A stretch of DNA of 64,000 bases, taken from contig NZ_LQWY01000016.1 in NCBI RefSeq assembly GCF_001643235.1, positions 62,001-126,000 on the forward strand. Direction: 5' to 3'. A program made the translations under genes and the position numbers. The stretch is from Domibacillus aminovorans (GTDB lineage Bacteria > Bacillota > Bacilli > Bacillales > Domibacillaceae). Positions 25,026-33,721 of the stretch are shown one piece after another. The notes below the pieces were generated by a model. That model did no database searches, was not told where the DNA came from, and saw only the letters and a list, made by a program, of their open reading frames with translations. Numbering within the stretch: position 1 is the first letter of the stretch; each line of letters opens with the position of its first letter.

Positions 25026-26068
25026 GCTTGTCCCCCCGACTTAAGTGTGATCCACTGTTTTGCCATGTCGCGTGCATACCGGTCCTCATGGTTTTCTGAA
25101 AAATAAGTGAGCAGCAGTTCACCATCTCCAAAATAAGAAAATGCTTCAGCAGCTGAATATCGTACCCACCAAACTTGATCACTGAGCAAGTTACGAAGCT
25201 TCGGTTGAAAGCGCTCAAAGGTCATCACGCCGGCAATCCGTGCAGCAAACATCCTTTCCGTCCAGTTGTCAGAATGAAAAAACGGTTCTAGAACATCCGG
25301 ATTGTTCATATAATGTAGACGGAATAATGTTTTTAACGACTGAATACGTATTTCTGTTGTCGTACTTTTCAGTTCTTGTTCTACATGAGGGATGAAGGAA
25401 AAAAGTCTGGCCGTGCCGATAAACGCAATAGCGGAAGACTTGATCGGAATAAAATCTTCCGCTAATGCCTTTTCTATTTCCTGTTCTGTCAGCTTTCGAT
25501 CTAGACGGCTAAATGAATCAAGGTAAAGGCGCATAGGCGCATCTGGATATTTTTTTAAGCAGTCAAGCGCACTTGTTTCATTTAATGAAGCAAGTGTACG
25601 AATCAGTTGCTGCGCTTCTACATCCAGCTTTTTGACTTTACGCAAACGTTCCAGAAGCAGCGGAGACAATGAATGCATCTTAAAATCTTCAATAAAATGA
25701 AGAGTGTTGACACGCTTTGCCCAGTTGTTTTTTTTCAATATGGCTGTGTATGGACCGCTTAAATATTTTTCGGATAACAGGTTTACTTCCTGTGAAAAAG
25801 AACTGCCTTTGATCACGGTTACATAATAAGTTAATAATTTTTCAACAAGAATAGAACGATAGCGGATCGTCTCTACTTGATCTATAAATAGATGTTGATC
25901 AATTCCAATCATATAGGAAGTAAAAGAATCAAGAAGACTGTTGTACAAATGATTGATTTCTTTTTCATCTGTATTATTTCTCCATTTACGAATAGATAAA
26001 AAAGCGAGCAGGACCATCTGAAAAAAAATTAAACTTAAGATGATATAGACAATGATTGATAAAATCAT
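25022..26068 (-). CDS. HEAT-repeat protein with N-terminal membrane anchor
   Basis: This 348-residue protein has a single hydrophobic helix at 3-25, followed by all-helical sequence on the cytoplasmic side. The second half has recurring HEAT/Armadillo-like units with alternating Leu and Asp/Arg (for example ALAEDFIPIKSSAIAFIG, then DQVWWVRYSAAEAFSYFG). HEAT solenoids bind proteins. It overlaps both neighbours by four bases, so its product is made in step with the glycosyltransferase and the diguanylate cyclase. It may tie the synthase to the regulators. I know of no function for this family. Confidence 0.8.
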   Translation of the reverse strand: MILSIIVYIILSLIFFQMVLLAFLSIRKWRNNTDEKEINHLYNSLLDSFTSYMIGIDQHLFIDQVETIRYRSILVEKLLTYYVTVIKGSSFSQEVNLLSEKYLSGPYTAILKKNNWAKRVNTLHFIEDFKMHSLSPLLLERLRKVKKLDVEAQQLIRTLASLNETSALDCLKKYPDAPMRLYLDSFSRLDRKLTEQEIEKALAEDFIPIKSSAIAFIGTARLFSFIPHVEQELKSTTTEIRIQSLKTLFRLHYMNNPDVLEPFFHSDNWTERMFAARIAGVMTFERFQPKLRNLLSDQVWWVRYSAAEAFSYFGDGELLLTYFSENHEDRYARDMAKQWITLKSGGQA

Positions 26069-27672
26069 TTAATCAGTCTCTCTGTCAGCCGTTGCACACG
26101 GGCAAGCACTTCCTGAGGATGAAATGGTTTAACGATGTAGTCGTCTGCTCCTTTTTTTAGCGCTAGAATGATATCGGATTCGCTCGTTCTCCCGGTCAAC
26201 ATGGAGACGATGATATTGTCATCAGGATACCGTTTGCGCAAAGTGGATAGTACTTCAATTCCGTCCATTTTTGGCATAATGCCGTCAAGCAGAATCATAT
26301 AGTTTTCATCTGGCTTGTACCAGTCAGATTCAAGGAAAGAATAACCATCCGGGTATTCGTGAACAACGATATCCATATCATCAGATGTCCAGTTTGAAAA
26401 CTGCTTGACAAGCATTGTTCGGACGAGGAGGTCATCATCAATAATGATCACGTTGAGATGACGTTTTACATCGCCGTTATTCAACTGGTAAATAACGGTT
26501 TGATTTCGTCCATTCCGCTTCGCTTGATAAAGCGCCTGATCCGCTTCATTTAAAAATGCCTCTTGATTCACACGATATTCGGAAGCACCGGCCGAAAAAG
26601 TCACGAAAAAAGGTTCGCCAGACGGTGCAGTAAAGGTTGTATTCGCCATTTTTTCATGAATTCGTTCCAGCAAAACGATCGCTTCATTCGGCGTTGTGTC
26701 TATCAACAATAGCGCAAATTCTTCTCCGCCATAGCGGAAAAAGAAATCCGTTTCCCGCTTCATATTTAATACGATCTGGCTGAACGAACGCAGTACATCA
26801 TCACCCGTTGGATGTCCATAGCGGTCATTCACCTTTTTGAAATGATCAAGATCCATCATAACGAGTGTAAATGAACGTCGTGTCCGCTCAACAAGGGCAG
26901 AAAATTGTGCGAATGTATCATTAAATTGGCGCCGGTTTCCTGCTCCCGTTAATTCGTCAATGGAGGCAGACTGCCAAATGGCTTTTTTATAATGAATCCG
27001 GTTATGGGTATAGGGAATAAAGACATTCATGTCAATAGGTTTAATGACAAAGTCCATCGCACCCATCTCATAGGCACGAATGATATTTTCCTTTGAATTG
27101 TCTACACTGACCATCGCGATCGGCACGTAGCGTGAACGGGCAATATCGCCAATTTGTGCAAGAATATCAAAGCCATTCATATCAGGAAGCTGAATATCAA
27201 CAATCAACATATTGGGCAGGAGTGTGTAAAATAACTCCAATCCTTTTTTACCATCAAGTGCGACAACAACCTGTATGCCGTTTTTTTCTAAATTTTCTTT
27301 TACGTAAGAAACAAATTCCAGATCATCATCAATAATAAGTACGAATGAATCGTTGTCTTCAGCAGGTGTCAAATTGGCTGGAGCATGGACTTGAATGGGT
27401 GTGCTGTCCCGATCGAAAAAATTACGCATGAGCGAAATGAAGTTTTTTAAGGAACGGACAGGGATCGACGCATCGCTCGTTTCCGTTAATGTTTTCATTT
27501 GTTCAGAACAAAAATTAGCTAAATCTGTCATGCCGATCGTACCGGAAGTCCCTTTCATCGTATGCAAAAAACGGTATAGTTCCTGTTCCTTGATATGTTC
27601 ATTGTCAGACCAAGTGGAAAACGCTTTTTCCATACGCTGAAAGAGCATGGAGCGGTAATCGTTTCGGGCCAT
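26065..27672 (-). CDS. Hpt-REC-GGDEF-REC diguanylate cyclase
   Basis: 535 residues in four parts. An N-terminal Hpt domain has His37 in LHTMKGTSGTIG. A receiver (about 110-230) has its Asp in IVDIQLPD. A GGDEF domain (about 240-400) has an active-site GGEEF and an RETD inhibitory site five residues before it. A second receiver (about 410-530) has its Asp in LLDGIMPK and Lys in IVKPF. Both catalytic and product-inhibition sites are intact, so it should make cyclic-di-GMP from GTP under phosphorylation control. It is first in the operon with the HEAT protein, glycosyltransferase and CheY-like protein. No ribosome-binding anomaly was seen. Confidence 0.92.
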   Translation of the reverse strand: MARNDYRSMLFQRMEKAFSTWSDNEHIKEQELYRFLHTMKGTSGTIGMTDLANFCSEQMKTLTETSDASIPVRSLKNFISLMRNFFDRDSTPIQVHAPANLTPAEDNDSFVLIIDDDLEFVSYVKENLEKNGIQVVVALDGKKGLELFYTLLPNMLIVDIQLPDMNGFDILAQIGDIARSRYVPIAMVSVDNSKENIIRAYEMGAMDFVIKPIDMNVFIPYTHNRIHYKKAIWQSASIDELTGAGNRRQFNDTFAQFSALVERTRRSFTLVMMDLDHFKKVNDRYGHPTGDDVLRSFSQIVLNMKRETDFFFRYGGEEFALLLIDTTPNEAIVLLERIHEKMANTTFTAPSGEPFFVTFSAGASEYRVNQEAFLNEADQALYQAKRNGRNQTVIYQLNNGDVKRHLNVIIIDDDLLVRTMLVKQFSNWTSDDMDIVVHEYPDGYSFLESDWYKPDENYMILLDGIMPKMDGIEVLSTLRKRYPDDNIIVSMLTGRTSESDIILALKKGADDYIVKPFHPQEVLARVQRLTERLIK

Positions 27673-27812
27673 TTTTATCTAACTCCTTGAAAGTGAAATA
27701 GTAAAAAAGTACATATTATTCTCATAATTGTCATTATACTATATCATTCATGTGAAATTGAACTAGTTTTATAATGTCATGTCTATTTTAAAAAAAGGAG
27801 GGAATGACCAGT

Positions 27813-28841
27813 ATGAAATCAATAAAAATAGGGTTAATTGGCTACGGCTTTTCAGGGTTCACGTTCCATGCACCATTCATGAAAACAATGGACGAGTTTT
27901 CAGTTGTGAAGATTATGTCTTCGAATGAAGAAAAGGTGAAAAAAGATTTTCCGGATAAGGAAGTGACAAATGACTTCGAATCGGTCATCCGTGATGCGGA
28001 CGTGGAACTTGTCATTATTACGACTCCAAATGAATTTCATTTTGACATGGCAAAACGCAGTATTGAAGCGGGCAAACATGTCATTATTGAAAAGCCGATG
28101 GTCATTGAAGCGGCTAAAGGGGACGAACTTGTGCAGCTTGCAGAGGACCACGGTGTGATGCTGAGCGTATATCAAAACCGCCGTTATGATGGGAATTTCT
28201 TGACAGTGAAAAAGTTAATAGACGACGGTGTACTTGGCGATATAAACACATATGAAGCGCGATATGAGCGATTCTGTCCAGTGCTTGTCGGCGGCTGGCG
28301 CGAGAAAGCCGAGCCGGGGGCTGGGATGTTGTATGATCTTGGTTCTCATTTAATTGACCAGGCTCTCTATTTATTTGGTATGCCAGATTCAGTGACAGCG
28401 GATGTGCAAGTGCAGCGCGAAGGTGGGGAAACGGATGATTATTTCCATATTATTTTGGCGTATGGGGAAAAGCGCGCCATTTTACATTGCGGGTTGCTGG
28501 CCTTTGAACAGGGGCCAAAGTATAAAGTACATGGTGATAAGGGGACGTTTATTAAATACGGAGAAGACGGTCAGGAAAGTGAGTTGAAAGAAGGCAAGCT
28601 GCCAGAAGGTGCGGACTGGGGCAGGGACCGGATAGAATTGTATGGAACGCTTTATACAGAAAGCGGTGAAGAAAAGATTGTTACAGTACCGGGGGCATAT
28701 GCAAACTATTATAAAGGTGTTTACGACTGCATACGAAACGGAGCGGACTGCCCGGTGTCAGGAGAAGATGGTGTGAACACGATCTGTGTCATTGAAGCAG
28801 CGATAAAAAGCAGTGAAGAGCAGCGGACGGTGAATTTGTAG
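27813..28841 (+). CDS. Gfo/Idh/MocA-family NAD(P)-dependent oxidoreductase
   Basis: 342 residues. The N-terminal Rossmann fold carries GLIGYGFSGFTFHAPF, followed by the EKPM strand that supplies the catalytic Lys, and a C-terminal beta-sheet domain with YDLGSHLIDQAL. The GYGFSG start resembles YdgJ/IolW-type dehydrogenases acting on inositols or sugars. AGGAGG is ten bases before ATG 27813 and only one base from an ATG three codons earlier, so the later start is used. It is a single gene, separate from the two other Gfo/Idh genes at 34443 and 35484. The substrate is unknown. Confidence 0.85.
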   Translation: MKSIKIGLIGYGFSGFTFHAPFMKTMDEFSVVKIMSSNEEKVKKDFPDKEVTNDFESVIRDADVELVIITTPNEFHFDMAKRSIEAGKHVIIEKPMVIEAAKGDELVQLAEDHGVMLSVYQNRRYDGNFLTVKKLIDDGVLGDINTYEARYERFCPVLVGGWREKAEPGAGMLYDLGSHLIDQALYLFGMPDSVTADVQVQREGGETDDYFHIILAYGEKRAILHCGLLAFEQGPKYKVHGDKGTFIKYGEDGQESELKEGKLPEGADWGRDRIELYGTLYTESGEEKIVTVPGAYANYYKGVYDCIRNGADCPVSGEDGVNTICVIEAAIKSSEEQRTVNL

Positions 28842-28855
28842 GGCATAATACAATG

Positions 28856-28884
28856 CGCCGGCAGTTGTTGTAGCCGGCGTTTTA
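28856..28884. terminator. Bidirectional terminator between oxidoreductase and VOC genes
   Basis: A 7-bp GC stem (28856-28862 with 28873-28879) has TTTTATTATG on the plus side. Outer GCATAATA/TTATGC pairing is also possible. Confidence 0.7.
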
Positions 28885-29295
28885 TTATGCTTTTGGAAAA
28901 TCGAGATCCCAGATAACGCCGAACCTGTCCTGTACTTTGGCGAATTTCGAGTTCCAGAATGTATCTTGCAGTTCCATATGGGCGATTCCGCCTTCTCTAA
29001 GCGCGTTATACACCGATTGAATGTCTTCTTCGCTTTCAAACGTGACAGCAAGTGATACATTATTGCCGGTATTCACAGGCTGTCCTAAAAATGCATCTGA
29101 TACCATGATAAGGAAATCGCCTTTACCAAAGCGGGCGTGCATAATACGGTCTGCTGCTTCAGGCGGTGTCGGAAAATCAGCTTCACCGAATTTTTGGACT
29201 CCTTGAACCTCGGCTCCAAATGCTTTTGCATAAAAATCAATGGCTTCTTTCGCGTTGCCGTCAAATGTTAAATAAGGGGTTACTTGACCTTTCAA
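28885..29295 (-). CDS. VOC-family protein (PhnB-like)
   Basis: About 136 residues with the two beta-alpha-beta-beta-beta units of the vicinal-oxygen-chelate fold in the PhnB/3-demethylubiquinone-like subgroup (YLTFDGNAKEAIDFYAKAFGAE at the start, DRFGVIWDLDF at the end). The frame extends to 29322, but AAGGAG lies eight bases before an in-frame TTG at 29295, whose product starts at the usual family position. The subgroup has no established single function; metal-dependent catalysis and antibiotic sequestration are both known in the superfamily. Confidence 0.8.
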   Translation of the reverse strand: MKGQVTPYLTFDGNAKEAIDFYAKAFGAEVQGVQKFGEADFPTPPEAADRIMHARFGKGDFLIMVSDAFLGQPVNTGNNVSLAVTFESEEDIQSVYNALREGGIAHMELQDTFWNSKFAKVQDRFGVIWDLDFPKA

Positions 29296-29385
29296 AGAAA
29301 TCACTCCTTCCTGTATATACACTCACTATAATGTACTGTTCCTTCCTGCGTCAAAATCCAAATGGAAAATCGATTGCGAAAAGTG

Positions 29386-29554
29386 TGCAATCGTTTGCTC
29401 ATATATGCACAATTTTTGTTATGCATATATGCAAATTAAACATTGTTAAAAGGAATTAGAAAGCGCTTTAAAGATGTGCAAACGATTTCATGAAAAGTAT
29501 TGACGCTTTCATAAATAGAATGGTATAGTAGTCCATAAGTTGAAAGCGATTACT
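29386..29554 (+). promoter_or_regulatory. Promoter with three LacI/cre-type operators upstream of the sugar transport operon
   Basis: A promoter can be read as TTGACG (29500-29505), an 18-base spacer and TATAGT (29524-29529). Three sites share the LacI-family core: TGCAATCGTTTGCT (29386-29399), TGCAAACGATTTCA (29477-29490) and TGAAAGCGATTACT (29541-29554). They fit the CcpA cre consensus TGNAANCGNWNNCW, and a palindromic AAAGCGCTTT lies at 29460-29469. The operon encodes its own LacI-family regulator, so either that protein or CcpA may bind. The rest of the gap (29296-29591) holds a CATATATGCA inverted repeat (29400-29409 with 29422-29431) and no gene. Confidence 0.65.
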
Positions 29555-29591
29555 AGTTTTTAACAAAGACAATTGTAAAGGGGTAGATAAG

Positions 29592-30890
29592 ATGTTTAAG
29601 AAAAAAGCATTTATACTTTCATCCGCATTACTTCTCGGTCTCGCTGGCTGTTCAACAGCTGAAAAAGAAGAAGGATCATCAAGTGGTTCCGGCGGTGGGA
29701 GCGGGGATCAAGTAACAGTAGATATATTCCAGTTTAAAGTGGAATTTAAAGAGCAGTTTGAGGAACTCGCTGCACAATATGAAGAGGAAAATCCAGATGT
29801 TAACGTGGAGGTTCAAACGCTCGGCGGCGGAAATGACTATTCGCAAGCGTTGAAGACGAAATTTTCTTCAGGTGAAGAACCAACTATTTTTAATATTGGC
29901 GGTCCTGTCGACGTCGAGCAGTATCAAGAACGCCTTGTGAATTTGAAAGACTCCGAAGCAGCATCAAAAGCACTTAAAGGAACATTGGCAGGTGTGACAA
30001 AAGGGGAAGAAGTACTTGGTCTTCCATTCAATCAGGAAGGCTATGGCCTCATATACAACAAAGAATTGTTTAAACAGGCCGGAGTGGATCCTACATCTAT
30101 TAAAACGATGGAAGATTTAACAAAAGCAGTTGAAACATTAGATAGTAAAAAAGAAGAATTGCAAATTGATGCAGTATTTGCTCTTGCGGGGAAAGAAAAA
30201 TGGGTAACAGGCAATCATGCATCAAACCTCTTTCTGGCACCGGAATTTAACAATGATGTAATGGCTGCTTATGAAGGGAAAACGGTCAACTTTGACAACA
30301 GTGACGCGTTTAAGGAATATCTTGATCTTCAAAACAAGTATTCTGTTCAGCCGACTGTAAGCCTTGATTATTCACAGCAAGTAGAAGAATTATTTTCTAC
30401 TGGCCGTGTGGCTATGATTCAGCAAGGGAACTGGATTTATTCAACTGTCGAACAAATGGATCCGGAATTAGCAGAGAAGGGAATGGGTATTTTACCGATT
30501 CCAGTAGGTAAAGAAATGAAAATGCCAGTGGGTGTACCATACTACTGGGCAGTCAATAAAAATGCGGATGAAGAAGTTCAACAGGCTGCAAAAGAATTTT
30601 TAGACTGGATGTATACATCTGATACTGGAAAAGAAGCAGTTTTGACTCAATTCAAATTTATCCCAGCCTATGAAGGGTATGATACAGAAAAAATCTCTGA
30701 TCCCATTTCAAAAGAAATCTACAAATATGCAAAAGAAGGCAATACAACAGGATGGGTCTTCCAAAGTTATCCGGTTGGCTGGGGAGAAGGTGTTCTCGGG
30801 GCCAACATTCAAAAATACCTTGCTGGAGAAGCAAGTTGGGAAGAAATTGTGAAAGCATCCCAGGATGAATGGGCAAAAGCGCGTCAATGA
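29592..30890 (+). CDS. Sugar ABC transporter substrate-binding lipoprotein
   Basis: The 432-residue family 1 extracellular solute-binding protein has a lipoprotein signal peptide (LAGC, Cys20), a Ser/Gly linker, and the typical VTVDIFQFKVEFKEQFEELAAQYEEE start of the mature fold. The inner membrane partners follow directly. It should capture a di- or oligosaccharide outside the membrane. The ligand cannot be read from the sequence, but the ThuA and dehydrogenase genes downstream suggest trehalose or a related disaccharide. It is the first gene of the operon, and a hairpin after it probably lowers expression of the permeases. Confidence 0.9.
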   Translation: MFKKKAFILSSALLLGLAGCSTAEKEEGSSSGSGGGSGDQVTVDIFQFKVEFKEQFEELAAQYEEENPDVNVEVQTLGGGNDYSQALKTKFSSGEEPTIFNIGGPVDVEQYQERLVNLKDSEAASKALKGTLAGVTKGEEVLGLPFNQEGYGLIYNKELFKQAGVDPTSIKTMEDLTKAVETLDSKKEELQIDAVFALAGKEKWVTGNHASNLFLAPEFNNDVMAAYEGKTVNFDNSDAFKEYLDLQNKYSVQPTVSLDYSQQVEELFSTGRVAMIQQGNWIYSTVEQMDPELAEKGMGILPIPVGKEMKMPVGVPYYWAVNKNADEEVQQAAKEFLDWMYTSDTGKEAVLTQFKFIPAYEGYDTEKISDPISKEIYKYAKEGNTTGWVFQSYPVGWGEGVLGANIQKYLAGEASWEEIVKASQDEWAKARQ

Positions 30891-30907
30891 GCCATTGACT
30901 GAAAACG

Positions 30908-30947
30908 AAAAAGATAACAGGCTCGTTTATGCTGTTATCTTTTTTTA
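30908..30947 (+). terminator. Partial terminator between binding protein and permease genes
   Basis: An 11-bp stem (30910-30920 with 30932-30942) is followed by seven T in all. Located inside the operon, it fits the common pattern in which binding protein mRNA exceeds permease mRNA. Confidence 0.8.
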
Positions 30948-30983
30948 CTCAATTTATACGGAAGTGAGGTTAAACTAAATATC

Positions 30984-31844
30984 ATGAAAAACAAAGACTT
31001 TTCGTTCTGGCTCTTTCTTTCACCCGTCATTATTGGATTAGGTCTCGTCGTTCTGATTCCCTTAATTTATGGCTTTTATTATTCCTTCACAAACTGGAAT
31101 GGCGTTAATCAGGCCGAATTTATCGGGTTGAAAAACTATGTCGATATATTCAGTGATCAGGAATTCCGGCACTCGCTCTGGTTTACATTTAAATTTTCAT
31201 TCGTATCGGTTATCGTCATCAATATAATGGGACTGGGGCTTGCGATGCTCGTGACCTCTTACATAAAATCAAAAAACATACTGCGGACGGTTTTCTTTAT
31301 GCCAAACTTGATCGGCGGCTTGATTCTTGGTTTTATCTGGCAGTTCGTTTTCACAAAAGTATTTGATGCAATCGGTCGTATGACGGGTATTGAATGGATG
31401 CAAGGCTGGCTTTCCGACACTCAAACCGGTTTCTGGGGTTTAGTCATCTTAATGTCATGGCAAATGGCTGGCTACATTATGATCATCTATATCGCTTACC
31501 TTGAAAATGTGCCGAAAGATTTACTCGAAGCAGCTGAAATTGATGGAGCGAATGCAATGCAGCGTTTTCGCCATATCACATTCCCGCTTGTTGCACCAGC
31601 TTTTACGGTTAGTTTGTTTTTGACACTTTCACATGCATTTAAAATTTATGATCAAAATTTGTCGCTGACAAACGGTGGTCCCTTTAACTCGACAACAATG
31701 GTTTCGATGGACATTGTCAACACAGCATTCCAGATGAACCAAATGGCGTCCGCCCAGGCAAAAGCGGTTATTTTCTTCATTATTGTAGCCGTCATTTCAT
31801 TGACTCAAGTTTATATTAATAAGAAAAGGGAGGTTGAGATGTAA
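30984..31844 (+). CDS. Sugar ABC transporter permease (MalF/UgpA type)
   Basis: A 286-residue membrane protein with six transmembrane helices and the EAA loop EAAEIDGANAMQRFRHITFP that contacts the ATPase. It starts with the FLSPVIIGLGLVVLIPLIYG helix typical of CUT1 permeases. Its stop codon overlaps the next start by one base (TAATG). It forms the channel with the following gene product. No ATPase gene lies in the operon, so the shared ATPase MsmX (38581) is the expected energy source. Confidence 0.9.
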   Translation: MKNKDFSFWLFLSPVIIGLGLVVLIPLIYGFYYSFTNWNGVNQAEFIGLKNYVDIFSDQEFRHSLWFTFKFSFVSVIVINIMGLGLAMLVTSYIKSKNILRTVFFMPNLIGGLILGFIWQFVFTKVFDAIGRMTGIEWMQGWLSDTQTGFWGLVILMSWQMAGYIMIIYIAYLENVPKDLLEAAEIDGANAMQRFRHITFPLVAPAFTVSLFLTLSHAFKIYDQNLSLTNGGPFNSTTMVSMDIVNTAFQMNQMASAQAKAVIFFIIVAVISLTQVYINKKREVEM

Positions 31845-32662
31845 TGCAAAAGACAAGAAAGAGATATATTCTCGAAATTCTCGGGATTGTGCTGGCGCTT
31901 TTATGGGTCTCTCCTTTTTACTTAATGATTGTCAATGCATTTAAAACGAAACGCGAAATTTTCACTAATACATTAAAGCTGCCTGAAGAGCTTACATTTG
32001 AAAATTTCACTCAAGCATTTGAAGAGTTGAGCTTTTTACAGACGTTTTTCAACTCGATACTTGTGACGGTTCTTAGTGTCGCGGTTATTCTCTTTTTCTC
32101 TGCGCTTGCGGCCTACGCCTTGTCGCGAAACGGGAGCAAACTGAGCGGATTTATTTTCTTCATATTTGTTGCCGCGATGCTCATTCCATTTCAATCGGTT
32201 ATGATTCCGCTTATCTCATTGTTCGGAAAAGCAGATATGCTCAACTTTTATGGGCTCATCTTCATGTATCTCGGCTTCGGGTGCAGTCTTTCCATTTTCC
32301 TTTATCACGGCGCTTTAAAAGGGATTTCGAAATCGCTCGATGAAGCAGCGACAATTGATGGATGCAATAGGCTGCAAGTGTTCTGGTACATTATTTTTCC
32401 GTTGCTTAAACCAATCTCGGTTACAGTCGGTATTTTGAATGTAATTTGGATCTGGAACGATTATCTATTGCCTTCTCTCGTTATCGGCGGAGCTGGCACA
32501 GAAACGATTCCATTAAAATTATTCGATTTCTTTGGACAATATACGAAGCAATGGCACCTTGCACTGGCAGGCCTGACCATTTCGATTATTCCGGTCATCA
32601 TCGCTTATTTCTTTGCACAGAAACAAATTATTAAAGGAGTTTCTGATGGTGCAGTAAAATAA
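31844..32662 (+). CDS. Sugar ABC transporter permease (MalG/UgpE type)
   Basis: A 272-residue second CUT1 permease with six transmembrane helices and the EAA loop DEAATIDGCNRLQVFWYIIF. It is translationally coupled to the preceding permease gene. The PFYLMIVNAFKTKREIF segment after the first helix is typical for MalG-like partners. Confidence 0.9.
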   Translation: MQKTRKRYILEILGIVLALLWVSPFYLMIVNAFKTKREIFTNTLKLPEELTFENFTQAFEELSFLQTFFNSILVTVLSVAVILFFSALAAYALSRNGSKLSGFIFFIFVAAMLIPFQSVMIPLISLFGKADMLNFYGLIFMYLGFGCSLSIFLYHGALKGISKSLDEAATIDGCNRLQVFWYIIFPLLKPISVTVGILNVIWIWNDYLLPSLVIGGAGTETIPLKLFDFFGQYTKQWHLALAGLTISIIPVIIAYFFAQKQIIKGVSDGAVK

Positions 32663-32686
32663 TTAAGTAAGAGGAGGAATGGGGTC

Positions 32687-33721
32687 ATGGCTGTAACCAT
32701 TAAAGATGTAGCGAAAAAAGCACAGGTTGCACCGTCGACCGTCTCACGTGTTCTTTCAGATCATCCGAAAATTACGCAGGAAACGAAAGAAAAAGTACGA
32801 AAAGTGATGGAAGAGCTCGGTTATCATCCGAATCTGCTCGCCCGCAATCTCGTTCGCCAATCTTCACAGACGGTTGGTATTATCATGAAAGAATCATCTG
32901 AGCACTCGCTTTTTGATCCGTTTTTTCCAGCGGTGCTTAAAGGAATGAGTGATCTTCTTCATGATAGGGAATACAGTATATTGATGACAACGGGTGAGAC
33001 GAACGAAGAAATTTATCAGGATGTCGTCAAAATGGTGCAGGGGAAAAACGTAGATGGATTAATTATGCTTTATTCTCGAGATGAGGATCCAATTCTGGAG
33101 CATTTACTTAAAAGAAAGTTCCCTTTTGTCATGATTGGCAAACCGGCTACGCACATTGATGAAATTATGTACGTCGACAATGATAACGTGAAAGCAGCGC
33201 GCGATATGACCCAATATTTACTATCAATCGGGCATAAACGTATTGCATATGTAGGTGGCAATCCAAAATTTGAAGTGCATAAAGACCGTGAGCAAGGATA
33301 TAGAGAAGCGTTGCAAATATCGGGTATACAGGAAACAATCATTTTCCAGACGAGTGCTACAAGAGAAAGCGGCAAAGAACTGGTTGATAAGCTGTTAAAG
33401 ATGGAAAAACGACCGACAGCGATTTTGACGACTGACGAACTTAAATGCATGAGTATTTTATCCGCACTATATGCGGAGAGTCTCCGTGTACCGGATGATA
33501 TTTCAATAACGACATTTATGGATTCGCTTATTTCGGAATTGTCGAGCCCGCCTCTCACTACGATGGATATTCACCCGTTTCAGCTTGGCTATGAAGCGGC
33601 TAAGACATTAGTGGAACTGCTGGAAAATCCAAATATGATGAGAAGAAATATACTTGTCCCAACATCGCTCGTTAAAAGACAATCATGCAAAAAATTAACA
33701 ATGAATGAGGAGACCTTATGA
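32687..33721 (+). CDS. LacI-family transcriptional regulator
   Basis: This 344-residue protein has an N-terminal LacI helix-turn-helix ([20 protein letters not shown]), a hinge helix with the LARNLV segment, and a periplasmic-binding-protein-like sensor domain. GAGGAGG precedes the ATG. The gene lies inside the sugar operon and overlaps the thuA-like gene by four bases. It most likely represses the operon through the TGCAANCG-type sites at 29386-29554 and responds to the imported sugar or a derivative. Confidence 0.92.
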   Translation: MAVTIKDVAKKAQVAPSTVSRVLSDHPKITQETKEKVRKVMEELGYHPNLLARNLVRQSSQTVGIIMKESSEHSLFDPFFPAVLKGMSDLLHDREYSILMTTGETNEEIYQDVVKMVQGKNVDGLIMLYSRDEDPILEHLLKRKFPFVMIGKPATHIDEIMYVDNDNVKAARDMTQYLLSIGHKRIAYVGGNPKFEVHKDREQGYREALQISGIQETIIFQTSATRESGKELVDKLLKMEKRPTAILTTDELKCMSILSALYAESLRVPDDISITTFMDSLISELSSPPLTTMDIHPFQLGYEAAKTLVELLENPNMMRRNILVPTSLVKRQSCKKLTMNEETL

